Notes: generated by a model from the sequence alone, not told the origin. A stretch of 64,000 bases of DNA from Kitasatospora herbaricolor (GCF_030813695.1 NZ_JAUSVA010000002.1:7835501-7899500), one strand, 5' to 3'. Counted from the first letter of the stretch, positions 7,931 through 17,484 are shown. Numbers and translations are program-made.

Positions 7931-8075
7931 CCGGGCCGGGTGCCCGCACGGGTGCGGCCACCGACGGACCAGCCCGGACGGACACGTGCGCCGACCACGC
8001 CGAAAGTGGTCCCATGGATGCAGGACCTCGGCAGCGCGCGGCGCGCCCGGGCGGTCGTTCGAGAGGAGGCCAGTG

Positions 8076-9200
8076 ATGGCCCGACCGATTTGGAGCGGGA
8101 TCCTGAGCTTCGGCCTGGTGTCCGTACCGGTGTCGCTGTACGCGGCGACCGAGGACCACACCGTGCACTTCCGGCAGATCCAGCGCGGCACCTCCGACCG
8201 GGTGCGCAATCTGCGGGTGAACGAGCGCACCGGTGAGGAGGTCGCCTTCGGCGACATCGTGAAGGGCTTCGAGACCGCCGAGGGCGAGTACGTGGTGGTC
8301 GAGCCCGAGGAGCTGGAGCAGATCTCCCCCGGCCGTTCCAAGACCATCGAGATCACCGGCTTCGTCGACCTGGACCAGGTGAAGCCGATCTTCTTCGACA
8401 AGACCTACTACCTTGGCCCCAAGGGCAAGGAGTACGGCAAGGTCTACACCCTGCTGCAGAAGGCGCTGGAGCAGGCCAACCGGGCCGGGATCGCGATGTT
8501 CTCGATGCGCGGCAAGGAGTACCTGACGGCCGTCCGGGCCGAGAACGGCATCCTCACCGCCCACACCATGCACTTCGCCGACGAGGTGCGCGACCCGCAC
8601 CACGAGATCGGCAACCTCCCGGACGGCGACACCGCGGTCAGCGACCGCGAACTGACCATGGCCGAGCAGCTGATCGAGATGCTGGCCGTCGACTGGAACC
8701 CGGACGACTACCACGACACCTTCGAGCAGAAGGTGCACGAGCTGATCGCCGCCAAGCAGTCCGGCGCCGAGTACGCCGCCCCCGAAGCCGCGCCCCGGCC
8801 CAGCAACGTCATCGACCTGATGGACATCCTCAGCCGCAGCCTGGAGAACGCCGGCCGGCCGGCCGGGGCCGCCGAACCCGAGCAGGCCGAGCAGGCCGAG
8901 GAGGCCGAGGAGGCCCCCCGGAGCGGTCGGACCGCCGCCGGCGGCAAGGGCGCCGCGAGCCGGAAGACGGCCGCCGCCACCAGGAGCAGCGGGAAGGGCG
9001 CCGGGAAGAAGGCCGCCGCCGAGGACCTCTCCGGGCTCACCAAGGCGGAGCTCTACAAGCGGGCCGGCGACCTCGACATCCCGCACCGCTCGACGATGAC
9101 CCGTGACCAGCTCCAGGCCGCCCTGGAGGAGGCCGCCGCCGCGCAGGGCGACGACCGCCGGACGGCCAAGCCACGCCGGCACCTGCGGGCGGCCTCCTGA
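8076..9200 (+). CDS. ku: Ku homodimeric DNA-end-binding protein
   Basis: A 374-residue bacterial Ku. It starts MARPIWSGILSFGLVSVPV, the standard Ku opening, after a GAGGAGG box at 8063-8069. The Ku core runs to about residue 260 (STRIKE-like segments include DRVRNLRVNERTGEEV and SDRELTMAEQLIEML). Beyond it is a low-complexity linker of Glu/Ala then Lys/Ala-rich sequence, and a C-terminal SAP-like helix pair (LTKAELYKRAGDLDIPHRS). Basic or SAP extensions on bacterial Ku are known to affect DNA binding. Ku recruits LigD to double-strand breaks, so this gene and ligD form the NHEJ pair. Confidence 0.95.
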   Translation: MARPIWSGILSFGLVSVPVSLYAATEDHTVHFRQIQRGTSDRVRNLRVNERTGEEVAFGDIVKGFETAEGEYVVVEPEELEQISPGRSKTIEITGFVDLDQVKPIFFDKTYYLGPKGKEYGKVYTLLQKALEQANRAGIAMFSMRGKEYLTAVRAENGILTAHTMHFADEVRDPHHEIGNLPDGDTAVSDRELTMAEQLIEMLAVDWNPDDYHDTFEQKVHELIAAKQSGAEYAAPEAAPRPSNVIDLMDILSRSLENAGRPAGAAEPEQAEQAEEAEEAPRSGRTAAGGKGAASRKTAAATRSSGKGAGKKAAAEDLSGLTKAELYKRAGDLDIPHRSTMTRDQLQAALEEAAAAQGDDRRTAKPRRHLRAAS

Positions 9201-9442
9201 GGTACCGGCGGGATGCGTGGGCAGGCACCGGCAGGCTGCCCCGGCACCGGCAGCACCCGCCCCGGACCCCGCCGCCCGGCCGTCCCGGGCGGCGGACCGG
9301 CAGCGGCGCCCGGACGGCCCGCCCCGCGCCGAAAACCCCTTGATCGCCCGGCCGTCCCTCGCGGTAGCCTGGCCCGTCGATTCGGGACGCCCGCGCGACG
9401 GGTGACAGCCGCCGCGGCCCGTCGCGGCCGGAAGGACCAGCA

Positions 9443-9949
9443 GTGACCACCGAACGGATCGCCCCGCCCCTCACCGGCGGCGAGCGCGAGATGCTGCGCG
9501 CCTTCCTCGACTTCCACCGCGCCACCCTCGCCATGAAGTGCGACGGCCTCTCCGACGAGGAACTGCGCCGGCGGTCCAGCCCGCCCTCGACGCTCTCCCT
9601 GCTCGGGCTGGTACGGCACATGGCCGAGGTCGAGCGGACATGGTTCCGGCGGGTGATCGACGCCGAGGACGTCCCGCTCGTCTGGTCGGACGAGATGGAC
9701 TACCAGGCCGCCTACGACGCGAGCACCTCCACCCGCTCGGAGGCCTTCGCCGCCTGGCAGGCCGAGGTGGAGCACTCCCGGCGGATCGAGGCGGCCGCCG
9801 AGTCGCTCGACGTGACGGGCCACCAGCCGCGCTGGGGCGAGGACGTCTCGCTGCGCCTGGTGATGCTGCACATGATGCACGAGTACGCCCGGCACAACGG
9901 CCACGCGGACTTCCTGCGGGAGGGCATCGACGGGGTCGTCGGCGCCTGA
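9443..9949 (+). CDS. DinB/DUF664 family putative metal-dependent hydrolase or thiol transferase
   Basis: A 168-residue four-helix-bundle protein of the DinB-like group. The three expected metal-binding histidines are present: one in LVRHMAEVE and two in the C-terminal helix MMHEYARHNGHADFLRE. Members include thiol (mycothiol or bacillithiol) transferases and unknown enzymes; the substrate cannot be told from sequence. It starts with GTG. The 242 bp upstream hold no other gene. It converges on the exonuclease gene. Confidence 0.85.
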   Translation: MTTERIAPPLTGGEREMLRAFLDFHRATLAMKCDGLSDEELRRRSSPPSTLSLLGLVRHMAEVERTWFRRVIDAEDVPLVWSDEMDYQAAYDASTSTRSEAFAAWQAEVEHSRRIEAAAESLDVTGHQPRWGEDVSLRLVMLHMMHEYARHNGHADFLREGIDGVVGA

Positions 9950-9950
9950 A

Positions 9951-9968
9951 CCGGGCCGTCCGGCCCGG
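9951..9968. terminator. Short hairpin between convergent genes
   Basis: CCGGGCC (9951-9957), GTCC loop, GGCCCGG (9962-9968). It sits just after the DinB stop and just before the stop of the opposite exonuclease gene. Confidence 0.5.
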
Positions 9969-9972
9969 GGGT

Positions 9973-10566
9973 TCACCCGGCGGCCGGGCGGCCGCCGATC
10001 GGGGCGCCGGCCGGCCAGGCGCCCCGGGCCGAAAGTCCGAGGACCAGCGCGGCGATGTTCCACGCGTCGTCCTCGCCCCGGTGGTGGCGCCCCTCCAGCG
10101 GCAGCCCGGCGATCTCCAGCGCCCGCGCCATGCCGGGCCGCCTGCGCAGCCCGTGCGCCTCGGTGAACACCGCCTTGGCGTTGGTGTGCAGCCGCCCGAA
10201 GGGGTACTCGGTGCGGGTGGCGGCGCACTGCCGGGTGAACTGGTGCCGGTCGTAGTCGCCCCAGCTGGCCCACGGGCGTGCGCCGGACCGGTGCTCGGCG
10301 GCCAGCAGCCGGCAGGCCTCGGCGAAGCCGAGACCGGAGTCCACCTCGGCCTGGGTCAGCCCGGTCAGCTCGGTGCAGAACCCGCTGACGGACGAGCGCT
10401 GCGGCCGGACCAGGACCCGATGGCGGCCGACCCGCTCACCACTGCCGAGGTCGACCACGGTCAGCCCGATCTCGATGATCTCGCTGACCGCGCCCGGTGG
10501 CGGCCGCCCGTCCCAGCAGGTCGCCTCGACGTCCACCACGTTCCACAGCCCGCCCCCGTCGTCCAT
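9973..10566 (-). CDS. DEDDh 3'-5' exonuclease (DnaQ/ERI-1-like)
   Basis: A 197-residue nuclease of the RNase T/DnaQ fold. ExoI is LWNVVDVEATCWD with the two metal-binding acidic residues, ExoII is the region WASWGDYDRHQF, and ExoIII is HHRGEDDAWNIA, giving the DEDDh signature with its histidine. The wording of the motifs is closer to the KapD/ERI-1 (3'hExo) group, which acts on RNA or short nucleic acids, than to the polymerase III epsilon subunit. It starts at ATG 10566 and lies 62 bp downstream of the GH89 gene on the same strand, without obvious functional linkage. Confidence 0.88.
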   Translation of the reverse strand: MDDGGGLWNVVDVEATCWDGRPPPGAVSEIIEIGLTVVDLGSGERVGRHRVLVRPQRSSVSGFCTELTGLTQAEVDSGLGFAEACRLLAAEHRSGARPWASWGDYDRHQFTRQCAATRTEYPFGRLHTNAKAVFTEAHGLRRRPGMARALEIAGLPLEGRHHRGEDDAWNIAALVLGLSARGAWPAGAPIGGRPAAG

Positions 10567-10628
10567 GCCGCTCAGCGTAGGGAGCCGGGCCCGCCGCGGC
10601 ACCTGGAATTCGGGCCGCCCGGCGTGGC

Positions 10629-12938
10629 TCAGGAGCGGCCGGGCGCGCGCGTCCCCGCCGCCACCGCCACCGTCGCCGCCGCGGCCCTGGCCAGCTCGAC
10701 CGGGTCGCCGGTGGCGGTGGTCGGGTGGCGGTCGGTCCGCCGGGCCCAGTCGTCGTCGACGGCGAACCAGTCGACCGGCGCCGGCGGGGCGCCGGTGGCC
10801 AGGGCCGCGTCCAGCGAGGCGAAGTACACCCCCCAGCGCTCGGCGTACAGCCCCGAGACCAGCCCGGACCACTCCCGGCCGGCGTAGTCGTGCAGCCCGC
10901 CGCCGTCGCTCGGGCCGCGCCCGCCCCAACTGGTCAGGATGGAGCGGGCGTCGTACTCCAGCTGGTCCGCCTCGGCCGGCGAAGCCCCCTGGGCCCGGGC
11001 CGCGGCCAGCCACGGCCCGAGCAGGAACCGCCGGTCGGAGCCGAGGAGTTCGTCCAGCAGGCCGACGGCGTCCTGCCACGCGGCGGTGGCCGAGCGGAAG
11101 CCCGCCAGGTCACCGGCCTCGTACGCGGCCCTGATCCGGGGCAGCAGGGCGCGGCCGTGATCGGCCAGCGCCTGCCGGGCGAGGTTCACCAGGTCGAAGC
11201 GGTACGCGTCGCTCGTCCGCAACGCCGGTGCCACCGCGAGCAGTTCGTCCAGCGCTCGGCGTACCAGCGCGGGGTCGTAGCGGATCGAGGGCGGGCTCCA
11301 GCTGGCCGCGCTGGCGACGGTCAGGCTCGGACGCGCGGCGAACAGGCCGTCCTGCGCCTCGCTCCAGGAGTCGGAGGGCATCGCGTAGGGCCCCTGGCGC
11401 AGGGCGTCCCAGGCGGCGGCCGCGTGCGGGTCTGCGGCGCCGTAGCGCCGGGCGGCATAGCGGCCGAACCAGCCCGCCAGGTCGATCGGCCCGTCCTGCC
11501 AGGCCAGTCGGGTGAACAGGGCGAAGGCGGCCGGGTCGGTTCCGGTCCCCTCCGGCAGGTAGGCGATGCCCTGCAGGGCGCTGCCCGGCCGGGAGCGCCA
11601 CTCCTGGAAGCGCCGCGCCCAGACCCCCGCGTTGGCGCCGATCGTGGTGTGGCCGCCGAAGTTGGGGATGCTGCCGAAGGCGTACGGGGTGCCGTGCCAG
11701 TCGGCGTCCCGGTCGAGGCCCTCGTACCGGTCGGACAGGCCGTCCACGATCAGCATCCTGGACCGGTCGACGCCGGCCAGCAGCGCGTCCGAGGGGTTGT
11801 CCTGCCAGCCCAGGATGGCCCAGGTCGCCCCGGGACGGGCGGTGAGCAGCGCCCGCTGGACGGCGGCGGCGGCCGCCGTGACGTCCACCGGTCCTGCCTG
11901 GCCGCCCTCGTGCAGCAGGTCCATCTTGTACATCGCGCTGTCGCCGAAGGCCTCGCTCTGGGCCCGGTAGTAGGCGGCGGCCAGCCGGCCGAACAACGGC
12001 CCGGTCGGGTCCAGCCAGTCGGGCCGGGTGAAGCCCACCCAGTCGCCCTGCGGCACCGTCCGCGCGCCGGGGTTGCGGGCGGCGAAGCCCGGGGGCACGG
12101 TGCCGAAGTACCCGGGCAGGACGGGTGTCATCCCGAGCGAGCGCAGCTGGTCGGTGATGCGTCGGCCCAACGTGGCCCGGGCGGAGATGAGTTGCTCGGA
12201 GACCGGCCCGCCGAAGCCGCTCATGTTCTGCAGCAGCCACCAGCTCTGGTGGGCCGGCGCCGGGATCCAGTCGCGCAACTCGTCCGCGCCGTAGCCGAAT
12301 TCCTGCAGCGCCCGGTAGTACGGGTACTCGGCGCCGGCCTGCACGAACACCTCGTTGACCCCGTGCAGCGCCAGGACGTCGATCTCGTGCTGGTAGGAGG
12401 CGAAGTCCCGGTAGGCGCCGGAGTAGCCGTCGTCGGTGTCGTTCAGCGCGTAGCGGTGCGGGACGACGGCGGCGCGGGTGACCGGGGCCGGGACGGCCGG
12501 GAGGACGGCGGGCAGGGCGGCCGCCGAGTCGCCGGGCAGGCCGATGTCGACCTTGGCCACGTTCTCCAGGTACCAGCCGACGCCGGTCAGCAGCGCGGCG
12601 GGGGAGGTGCCCCGGACGGTGACGGCGCCCGCCGTGCCGGAGACGGCATAGGTGTCGGCGCCGCTCCGCGGGGCCGCCGTCAGGGTGAACTGCGCCGCCC
12701 GGGCGGGCAGCAGCCGCCCCAGCGCGGCGACGGCCGGCGCGGAGTCGAAGGGGGCGGCGGCCGGCCGCCCGCTGCCGGGCAGGGGCGCGGCCCCGGCCGG
12801 GCCGGCCCCCGGCAGCAGCACGCAGCAGGCCGTCAGGGCGGACAGGACCGCCAGGGCCGCCGGCACCGCCGGGTTCGAGGGTGTTCCGGCGGGTCCGGCG
12901 GCGGTCTCGGGCCGGCCGCGGCGGGGGCGAGATGGCAT
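10629..12938 (-). CDS. Secreted GH89 alpha-N-acetylglucosaminidase
   Basis: A 769-residue secreted enzyme of glycoside hydrolase family 89 (NAGLU-like). A signal sequence runs to about residue 51 (AVLSALTACCVLLPGAGPAGAAPLPG). An N-terminal alpha/beta domain carries GVGWYLENVAKVDI. The catalytic barrel has HRYALNDTDDGYSGAYRDF, WWLLQNMSGFGGPVS and GYFGTVPPGF, ending in an all-helical C-terminal domain. Glu344 (LLHEGGQ) and Glu463 (YLPEGTG) fit the positions of the two catalytic glutamates by motif; this is inference. GH89 removes terminal alpha-linked GlcNAc from glycans such as heparan sulfate or mucin. Start at ATG 12938; an upstream ATG would lengthen the basic N-terminus. It follows GH35 in the same direction. 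Confidence 0.92.
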   Translation of the reverse strand: MPSRPRRGRPETAAGPAGTPSNPAVPAALAVLSALTACCVLLPGAGPAGAAPLPGSGRPAAAPFDSAPAVAALGRLLPARAAQFTLTAAPRSGADTYAVSGTAGAVTVRGTSPAALLTGVGWYLENVAKVDIGLPGDSAAALPAVLPAVPAPVTRAAVVPHRYALNDTDDGYSGAYRDFASYQHEIDVLALHGVNEVFVQAGAEYPYYRALQEFGYGADELRDWIPAPAHQSWWLLQNMSGFGGPVSEQLISARATLGRRITDQLRSLGMTPVLPGYFGTVPPGFAARNPGARTVPQGDWVGFTRPDWLDPTGPLFGRLAAAYYRAQSEAFGDSAMYKMDLLHEGGQAGPVDVTAAAAAVQRALLTARPGATWAILGWQDNPSDALLAGVDRSRMLIVDGLSDRYEGLDRDADWHGTPYAFGSIPNFGGHTTIGANAGVWARRFQEWRSRPGSALQGIAYLPEGTGTDPAAFALFTRLAWQDGPIDLAGWFGRYAARRYGAADPHAAAAWDALRQGPYAMPSDSWSEAQDGLFAARPSLTVASAASWSPPSIRYDPALVRRALDELLAVAPALRTSDAYRFDLVNLARQALADHGRALLPRIRAAYEAGDLAGFRSATAAWQDAVGLLDELLGSDRRFLLGPWLAAARAQGASPAEADQLEYDARSILTSWGGRGPSDGGGLHDYAGREWSGLVSGLYAERWGVYFASLDAALATGAPPAPVDWFAVDDDWARRTDRHPTTATGDPVELARAAAATVAVAAGTRAPGRS

Positions 12939-13118
12939 CGGGTGCTGCCTTCCGGGCGCGGCGCGGGCGCGCCGGGGGAGGGAGGGGCTCACCTCGGGAT
13001 TGTCCAGGCCGGCGGCGTCCGCGGCGGTCGCCGACGCCGAGGCGTACGGGTGACAGCGGCGGGCCGGGATGCCGGGGGCGGGCGTGCGGGTGGGGGCGGG
13101 GCGGGGAGGACCTGTCGG

Positions 13119-14927
13119 TCACCAGGCCGGGATGGGGGCGGGTTCGGCCTGGCCCAGGTCGGGTGTGTCCCGCAGTTCCACGGCGGGGCCCGCGCGGTGC
13201 AGCTCCAGCACGACGATCTCGTTCCGGCCGGCCCGCCAGAGCGGCGCGGGCGCGTACAGGGTGCGCTGCGGCCCGTCCTCCCGGTACCGGCCGAGCGCGA
13301 AGCCGTTGAGCCAGACCGTGCCGCGGCCCCAGCCGGGCAGGGCGAGGAAACCGTCGGCGGGCGCGTCGAGGTCCAGCACCGCCCGGTGGAAGACCGGGCC
13401 TGCGAGCCGCCCGCCGGTCGCGCCGACCGGGGCCCGGTCCCGGTCGAACGGCAGCGCGGAGAGGTCGGTGAGCGGCAGCGGGCGGATCTCCCAGCCGAAC
13501 TGGTACTGGCTGTCCAGCCGCACGCCGCCGGTGATGCCCTTGCGGTCGGCGAGCAGCGGCCCGTAGTTGATCCGGCCCAGGTTCTCGACCAGCAGGTCGA
13601 GTTCGGCGCCGCCGGCCGGGACGGTCAGCGGCAGTGCCCGGCCGGGCCGGTTGCGGTCGAGGACCCCCAGCTCCACCCCGTCCAGGAAGACCTGTGCCCG
13701 GTCGGCCAGGCCGTCGATCCGCAGCTCGGCGTGGGCCAGCGGGCCGCGCAGCCGGGTCCGGTAGTGGATCAGGCCGAGCGACTGGCCGAACGTCTCCATC
13801 GGCTCGGGCTCGGCCCGGTGCACCGGCTCGGCCAGCCCGTCCAGCGCGGTCAGCAGTCCCGCCCGGCCGTCCGGGACGATGCTTCGCGGGGCCAGCCGGG
13901 CGGGCGGCGGCGGGGGAGTGTGGGCGATCGGGCCGGTGTGCCTCTCGATCACCTCGCGGAAGCGGTGGTACTTCTCGGTGAGTTCGCCGGCCTCGCCGAC
14001 CGGGGCGTCGTAGTCGTAGCTGGTGACGATCGGCTGGTAGACCTCCCCGGTGTGGTTGGCGCCGTTGTACCAGCCGAAGTTGGTGCCGCCGTGGCCCATG
14101 TAGATGTTCACCGAGGCGCCCGCCGTGAGGAGTTCGTCCAGCACGCCGGCCGCCTCCGTGGCCTCCCGGGTGTGGTGCGGCTCGCCCCAGTGGTCGAACC
14201 AGCCGTGCCAGAACTCCATGCAGACCAGTGGGCCCTCGGGTTGGTGGCGGCGGAGGCAGTCCAGGGCGGACTTCGGGCGGGAGCCGAAGGTGCCGGTGGT
14301 GAGGATGCCGGGCAGCCGCCCGCCGAGCTGGAACCCGTCGGCCGCGCCGTCGGCGGTGAACAGCAGGCAGTCGACGCCGCGCCGGACCAGGCCGTCGCGC
14401 AGGTGCTCCGGGTACGCCGTCTCGTTGCCGTAGCTGCCGTACTCGTTCTCGACGCCCATCGCCACCAGCGGGCCTCCGTTGCCGGCGAGCAGCGGGAGCA
14501 GGACGGGCACCAGGACGTCGAACCAGGAGTCCACGGCGGCCAGGTACGGGGTGTTCACCCGGCGGAGCCGCATCCCGGGGTCGGCGAGCAGCCAGCCGGG
14601 CAGGCCGCCGAACTCCCACTCCGCGCAGATGTACGGGCCGGGCCGGACGATCACGTCCAGCCCCAGCTCGCCGGCGGTGCGGACGAAGGCCGCGACGTCC
14701 TTCCCGCCGCTGAAGTCGTGCCGGCCGCGCACGGGCTCGTGGACGTTCCAGGCGACGTAGGTCTCGACGGTGTTCACCCCCATCGCGCGCAGCCGCAGGA
14801 GCCGGTCGTGCCAGAGGTCGGGGTGCACCCGGAAGTAGTGGATCGCGGCGGAGACGATCCGGTGCGGGCGGCCGTCGCGCAGGAAGCCGGCGTCGGTGAG
14901 GGCGAGGCGGGGGACGGGCTGGTGCAT
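13119..14927 (-). CDS. GH35 beta-galactosidase
   Basis: A 602-residue glycoside hydrolase family 35 enzyme. The (beta/alpha)8 barrel fills the first half (HYFRVHPDLWHDRLLRLRAM, GVNTVETYVAWNVHEP, RPGPYICAEWEFGGLP). The acid/base is Glu162 in the VENEYG motif and the nucleophile Glu238 in CMEFWHGWFDHWG. C-terminal jelly-roll domains follow, with FLDGVELG and VWLNGFALGRY. No signal peptide is seen, so it acts inside the cell on imported beta-galactosides. A perfect LacI-type palindrome lies 127 bp upstream. The gene is followed after 180 bp by the secreted GH89 gene. Confidence 0.95.
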   Translation of the reverse strand: MHQPVPRLALTDAGFLRDGRPHRIVSAAIHYFRVHPDLWHDRLLRLRAMGVNTVETYVAWNVHEPVRGRHDFSGGKDVAAFVRTAGELGLDVIVRPGPYICAEWEFGGLPGWLLADPGMRLRRVNTPYLAAVDSWFDVLVPVLLPLLAGNGGPLVAMGVENEYGSYGNETAYPEHLRDGLVRRGVDCLLFTADGAADGFQLGGRLPGILTTGTFGSRPKSALDCLRRHQPEGPLVCMEFWHGWFDHWGEPHHTREATEAAGVLDELLTAGASVNIYMGHGGTNFGWYNGANHTGEVYQPIVTSYDYDAPVGEAGELTEKYHRFREVIERHTGPIAHTPPPPPARLAPRSIVPDGRAGLLTALDGLAEPVHRAEPEPMETFGQSLGLIHYRTRLRGPLAHAELRIDGLADRAQVFLDGVELGVLDRNRPGRALPLTVPAGGAELDLLVENLGRINYGPLLADRKGITGGVRLDSQYQFGWEIRPLPLTDLSALPFDRDRAPVGATGGRLAGPVFHRAVLDLDAPADGFLALPGWGRGTVWLNGFALGRYREDGPQRTLYAPAPLWRAGRNEIVVLELHRAGPAVELRDTPDLGQAEPAPIPAW

Positions 14928-15010
14928 GGGGATCCTGGGGCCGGGATTGGGCGGGGCGGGCTGGTGCGCGGTGACGTTGGGAGGTGATCGTGCGTGGTGC
15001 TGGTGCGTGG

Positions 15011-15049
15011 TGCTGGTGAGGGGTGCTGGTGAGGGGTGCTGGTGAGGGG
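15011..15049. repeat. Three 13-bp tandem repeats beside the GH35 operator
   Basis: The unit TGCTGGTGAGGGG occurs three times exactly (15011, 15024, 15037), with further degenerate GTGCTGG units to about 14990. It lies between the operator and the GH35 start, in the presumed 5' leader. Confidence 0.7.
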
Positions 15050-15053
15050 TGTC

Positions 15054-15067
15054 GGTAAGCGCTTACC
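15054..15067. promoter_or_regulatory. LacI-family operator before GH35
   Basis: A perfect palindrome GGTAAGCGCTTACC. It has the central CG expected of LacI-family operators and is nearly the same as the site at 33531-33546 in front of the LacI gene at 33564. Confidence 0.8.
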
Positions 15068-15159
15068 CAATGGAACGGTACGAGCCCCGTGCCGGGAGGT
15101 CAAGAGTGGTCCGGCCCGACCCGGCGATGTTTCGCCGGGCCGGGCCGGGTCGGCTCAGG

Positions 15160-17157
15160 TCAGGCCGGGACGACCGTGATGTCGTCGCAGTACCCGTAGC
15201 CGGTGCCGCTGCGGGCGTAGCAGTAGATCCTGGCCGTGGTCGCGGTCGGGCCGGTGGTGAACACCGTGCTGCCCGCGGCGTAGGTGGTGGCGGTGAAGCC
15301 GGCCCGGGTGGTGGACCCGGCGGTGTCGTACTGCTTCGCCCCGAGCGAGACCTCGGTGCCGGCGGCCGACACCTTGCCCCAGCCCGACAGCCGGTAGGTG
15401 GTGCTGGGCGCGACCGGGACGACCTGCTCGACCGCGGCCGGCGCCGGGCCGACCCGGGCGCCGAAGCCGCCGGTGCGCGCGGCCGCCGGGTCGGCGGCCG
15501 CGCCGCCGTACCACGTCCAGGGGGCCAGGGCGCCGCTCTCGAAGCCGGGGTTGACCACCGGGTCGGCGGCCGAGCACGCGGCGTCGTCGAAGGAACTCGC
15601 CTGCTGGAAGCCGATGTCGGGGCGGCAGGCGGCCGGCACGGCCGAGCCGAAGTAGTCCAGGCCGCCGTTGGCCGCGACGGTGGCGCCCGCCGCGCGGGCG
15701 GGGGAGCCGGCGCCCAGCCGGTAGTCGGCGGCGGTGCTTCCGCCCGGGTTCAGCAGACCCGGATCGGCCGTGATCTTGCGCGGGTCGGCCGGTTCGTCGG
15801 CGGGGTGGTAGCCGTGGAGGACGTTCGAGTCCCAGCTGAAGTCGGCGGGCTTCCAGGCGTTGCCGCCCCAGCCGGAGTACCCGCCGGTGCCCAGGTTGGA
15901 GAAGATGTTGCCGCTCAGCCGGGTGACCGAGTTGCCGGCGCCCTGCTGGATCACCGATGCGGTCGAACCCGGGGGCAGGTAGGCGGTGTTGTTGTACATC
16001 CGGGCGTTCTTCTCGCCGACCGCGAACAGCCAGCGAGTCCGGTCGTTGCTGCTCAGGTTGTACCGGACGACCGTCCCCGTGCTGCTGGAATTCGCGCCGC
16101 AGGCCCCGCAGAACAGCATGAAGCCGCCCTCGTTGTCATGGCTGTAGTTGTACTGGAACAGCGCGCCGGTGTTGCCGTAGTCGGAGTCGAAGGCCATGCC
16201 GTCGTTGTTGTCGGACAGCCGGCGGACATGGTGCACCTCGTTGTACTGGATCGTGGTCCAGTCCGAATCGATCGTCCAGATACCGGCGTTGGAGCCCATC
16301 GGGCGCATCGCCAGGTCGTAAGCGGTGTTGTGCTCGACCAGCGCGTGGTCGGCGGCCCGCACCACGATGCCGTCGCCGCCGATGTCGTTCAGGGTGTTGC
16401 CGCGGAAGACGACCCTTGTGCTGGCGCGCCAGTTGACGGTGCTGCCGCAGTTGTCGCCGCTGCCGTAGGACGGGCGGCACATCCAGGTCGAGCGGTTGGT
16501 CAGGCCCTCGCGGTCCACCCGGGAGATCCGGGAGTTCTGCACCAGGACGTCGTCGAAGTTGGTCGGGGTGGTGGCGCCGCTGACCCGGAACTGGATCCCG
16601 TTGCTGAACTTCCCTTTGTCGCCGTTGACGTCGTGCACGTAGACGTCGTCGACCACGTAGTGGGTGCCCACCCCGTCGGGGAGGTCGGCGATCTCGACCA
16701 GCAGGCCGTTTCGCTCCTTCCTGACGGCGTTGGTGTCCTGGAACGTGATCTCCAGGTCGCGGATCTCCCACTGCTCCACGTTGTAGAGGTGGACGGCCGC
16801 CTTCTCGCCGGTGGCGGCGTCCCCCGCGACCACCGGCCGGGCGCTGCCGGGGCCGTAGGCGGCCAGGGTGACGGGGGCGCCGGCGGCGCCGGAGCCCTGG
16901 GGCTTCAGGGTGCCGGTGCAGGTGCTGCCGCGCCGGAGCAGGAGCCGGTCGCCCGGGCCGAACAGGTGGGCGTTGGCGGCGGCGAGGCTGTTCCAGGGGT
17001 CGGCCTGGCTGCCGGACCCGCCGCTGCCCGCGGCGCAGTCGAGGTACCAGGAGGTGGCGGCGGCCGAGGCGGGCGGGGCGCCGAGCGCGCCGAGGGCGGC
17101 GGTCAGGGCGGCGCCGACGGCGAGCGCCTTGAGCCGGCGGGGGTGAGGCAGGAACAT
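15160..17157 (-). CDS. Secreted right-handed beta-helix protein with C-terminal carbohydrate-binding module
   Basis: A 665-residue exported protein. The signal peptide ends near residue 32 (ALGALGAPPASAAA). Residues from about 35 to 520 form a parallel beta-helix of the pectate-lyase-like type, with repeated short strands and asparagines (GNTLNDIGGDGIVVR, LVEHNTAYDLAM, VRYNLSSND). The last 130 residues start NPGFESGALAPWTWYGG, typical of CBM4/9-like carbohydrate-binding domains. It is likely a polysaccharide lyase or hydrolase acting outside the cell; the exact family and substrate are not clear. ATG 17157 is preceded by GGAG with a 6-base spacer. It is divergent from the DeoR/LacI hybrid regulator. 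Confidence 0.85.
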   Translation of the reverse strand: MFLPHPRRLKALAVGAALTAALGALGAPPASAAATSWYLDCAAGSGGSGSQADPWNSLAAANAHLFGPGDRLLLRRGSTCTGTLKPQGSGAAGAPVTLAAYGPGSARPVVAGDAATGEKAAVHLYNVEQWEIRDLEITFQDTNAVRKERNGLLVEIADLPDGVGTHYVVDDVYVHDVNGDKGKFSNGIQFRVSGATTPTNFDDVLVQNSRISRVDREGLTNRSTWMCRPSYGSGDNCGSTVNWRASTRVVFRGNTLNDIGGDGIVVRAADHALVEHNTAYDLAMRPMGSNAGIWTIDSDWTTIQYNEVHHVRRLSDNNDGMAFDSDYGNTGALFQYNYSHDNEGGFMLFCGACGANSSSTGTVVRYNLSSNDRTRWLFAVGEKNARMYNNTAYLPPGSTASVIQQGAGNSVTRLSGNIFSNLGTGGYSGWGGNAWKPADFSWDSNVLHGYHPADEPADPRKITADPGLLNPGGSTAADYRLGAGSPARAAGATVAANGGLDYFGSAVPAACRPDIGFQQASSFDDAACSAADPVVNPGFESGALAPWTWYGGAAADPAAARTGGFGARVGPAPAAVEQVVPVAPSTTYRLSGWGKVSAAGTEVSLGAKQYDTAGSTTRAGFTATTYAAGSTVFTTGPTATTARIYCYARSGTGYGYCDDITVVPA

Positions 17158-17362
17158 GAGGGACTCCGCAGTCGTGGGTGGGGTGTCGCGGGAGTCGAGC
17201 CGTGGTGCCGCGTCCGCGCCGGGTGGACTCGCGGCGGGCGGCGGGAGGGTTGCGCGGCCGGGCCGGGCCGGGGGAAGGGGCAGGATGTGTGTCGTGGGGT
17301 GCTGCCCCGGCGGTGCTGCCACAACGGATCCGGCCGGGCGTTCGCCGCCCGGCCCGGCCCGG

Positions 17363-17418
17363 CCCGGGCGGTGCGTGCGGTGCGGCCCGGCCCGGGCGGT
17401 GCGTGCGGTGCGGGCCGG
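17363..17418. repeat. Two 28-bp GC-rich tandem repeats in divergent promoter region
   Basis: A 28-bp unit (core GGGCGGTGCGTGCGGTGCGG) occurs twice, in tandem at 17363 and 17391. The 434-bp region 17158-17591 between the beta-helix gene and the regulator otherwise holds GC-rich leader and, at its right end, the operator-like repeats at 17485-17531. It contains no ORF. Confidence 0.6.
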
Positions 17419-17484
17419 GGCGCTGCGGCCTGCGACGGGCAGTGCCTTGAAGCGGCCGCCGACGGAACCGTAGGGTCGGTAGGC

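Noticed and set aside
10725..14987. A 1420-residue plus-strand ORF across the GH89 and GH35 genes
   Set aside because: It is the antisense shadow of two well-supported glycosidase genes, caused by high third-position GC.
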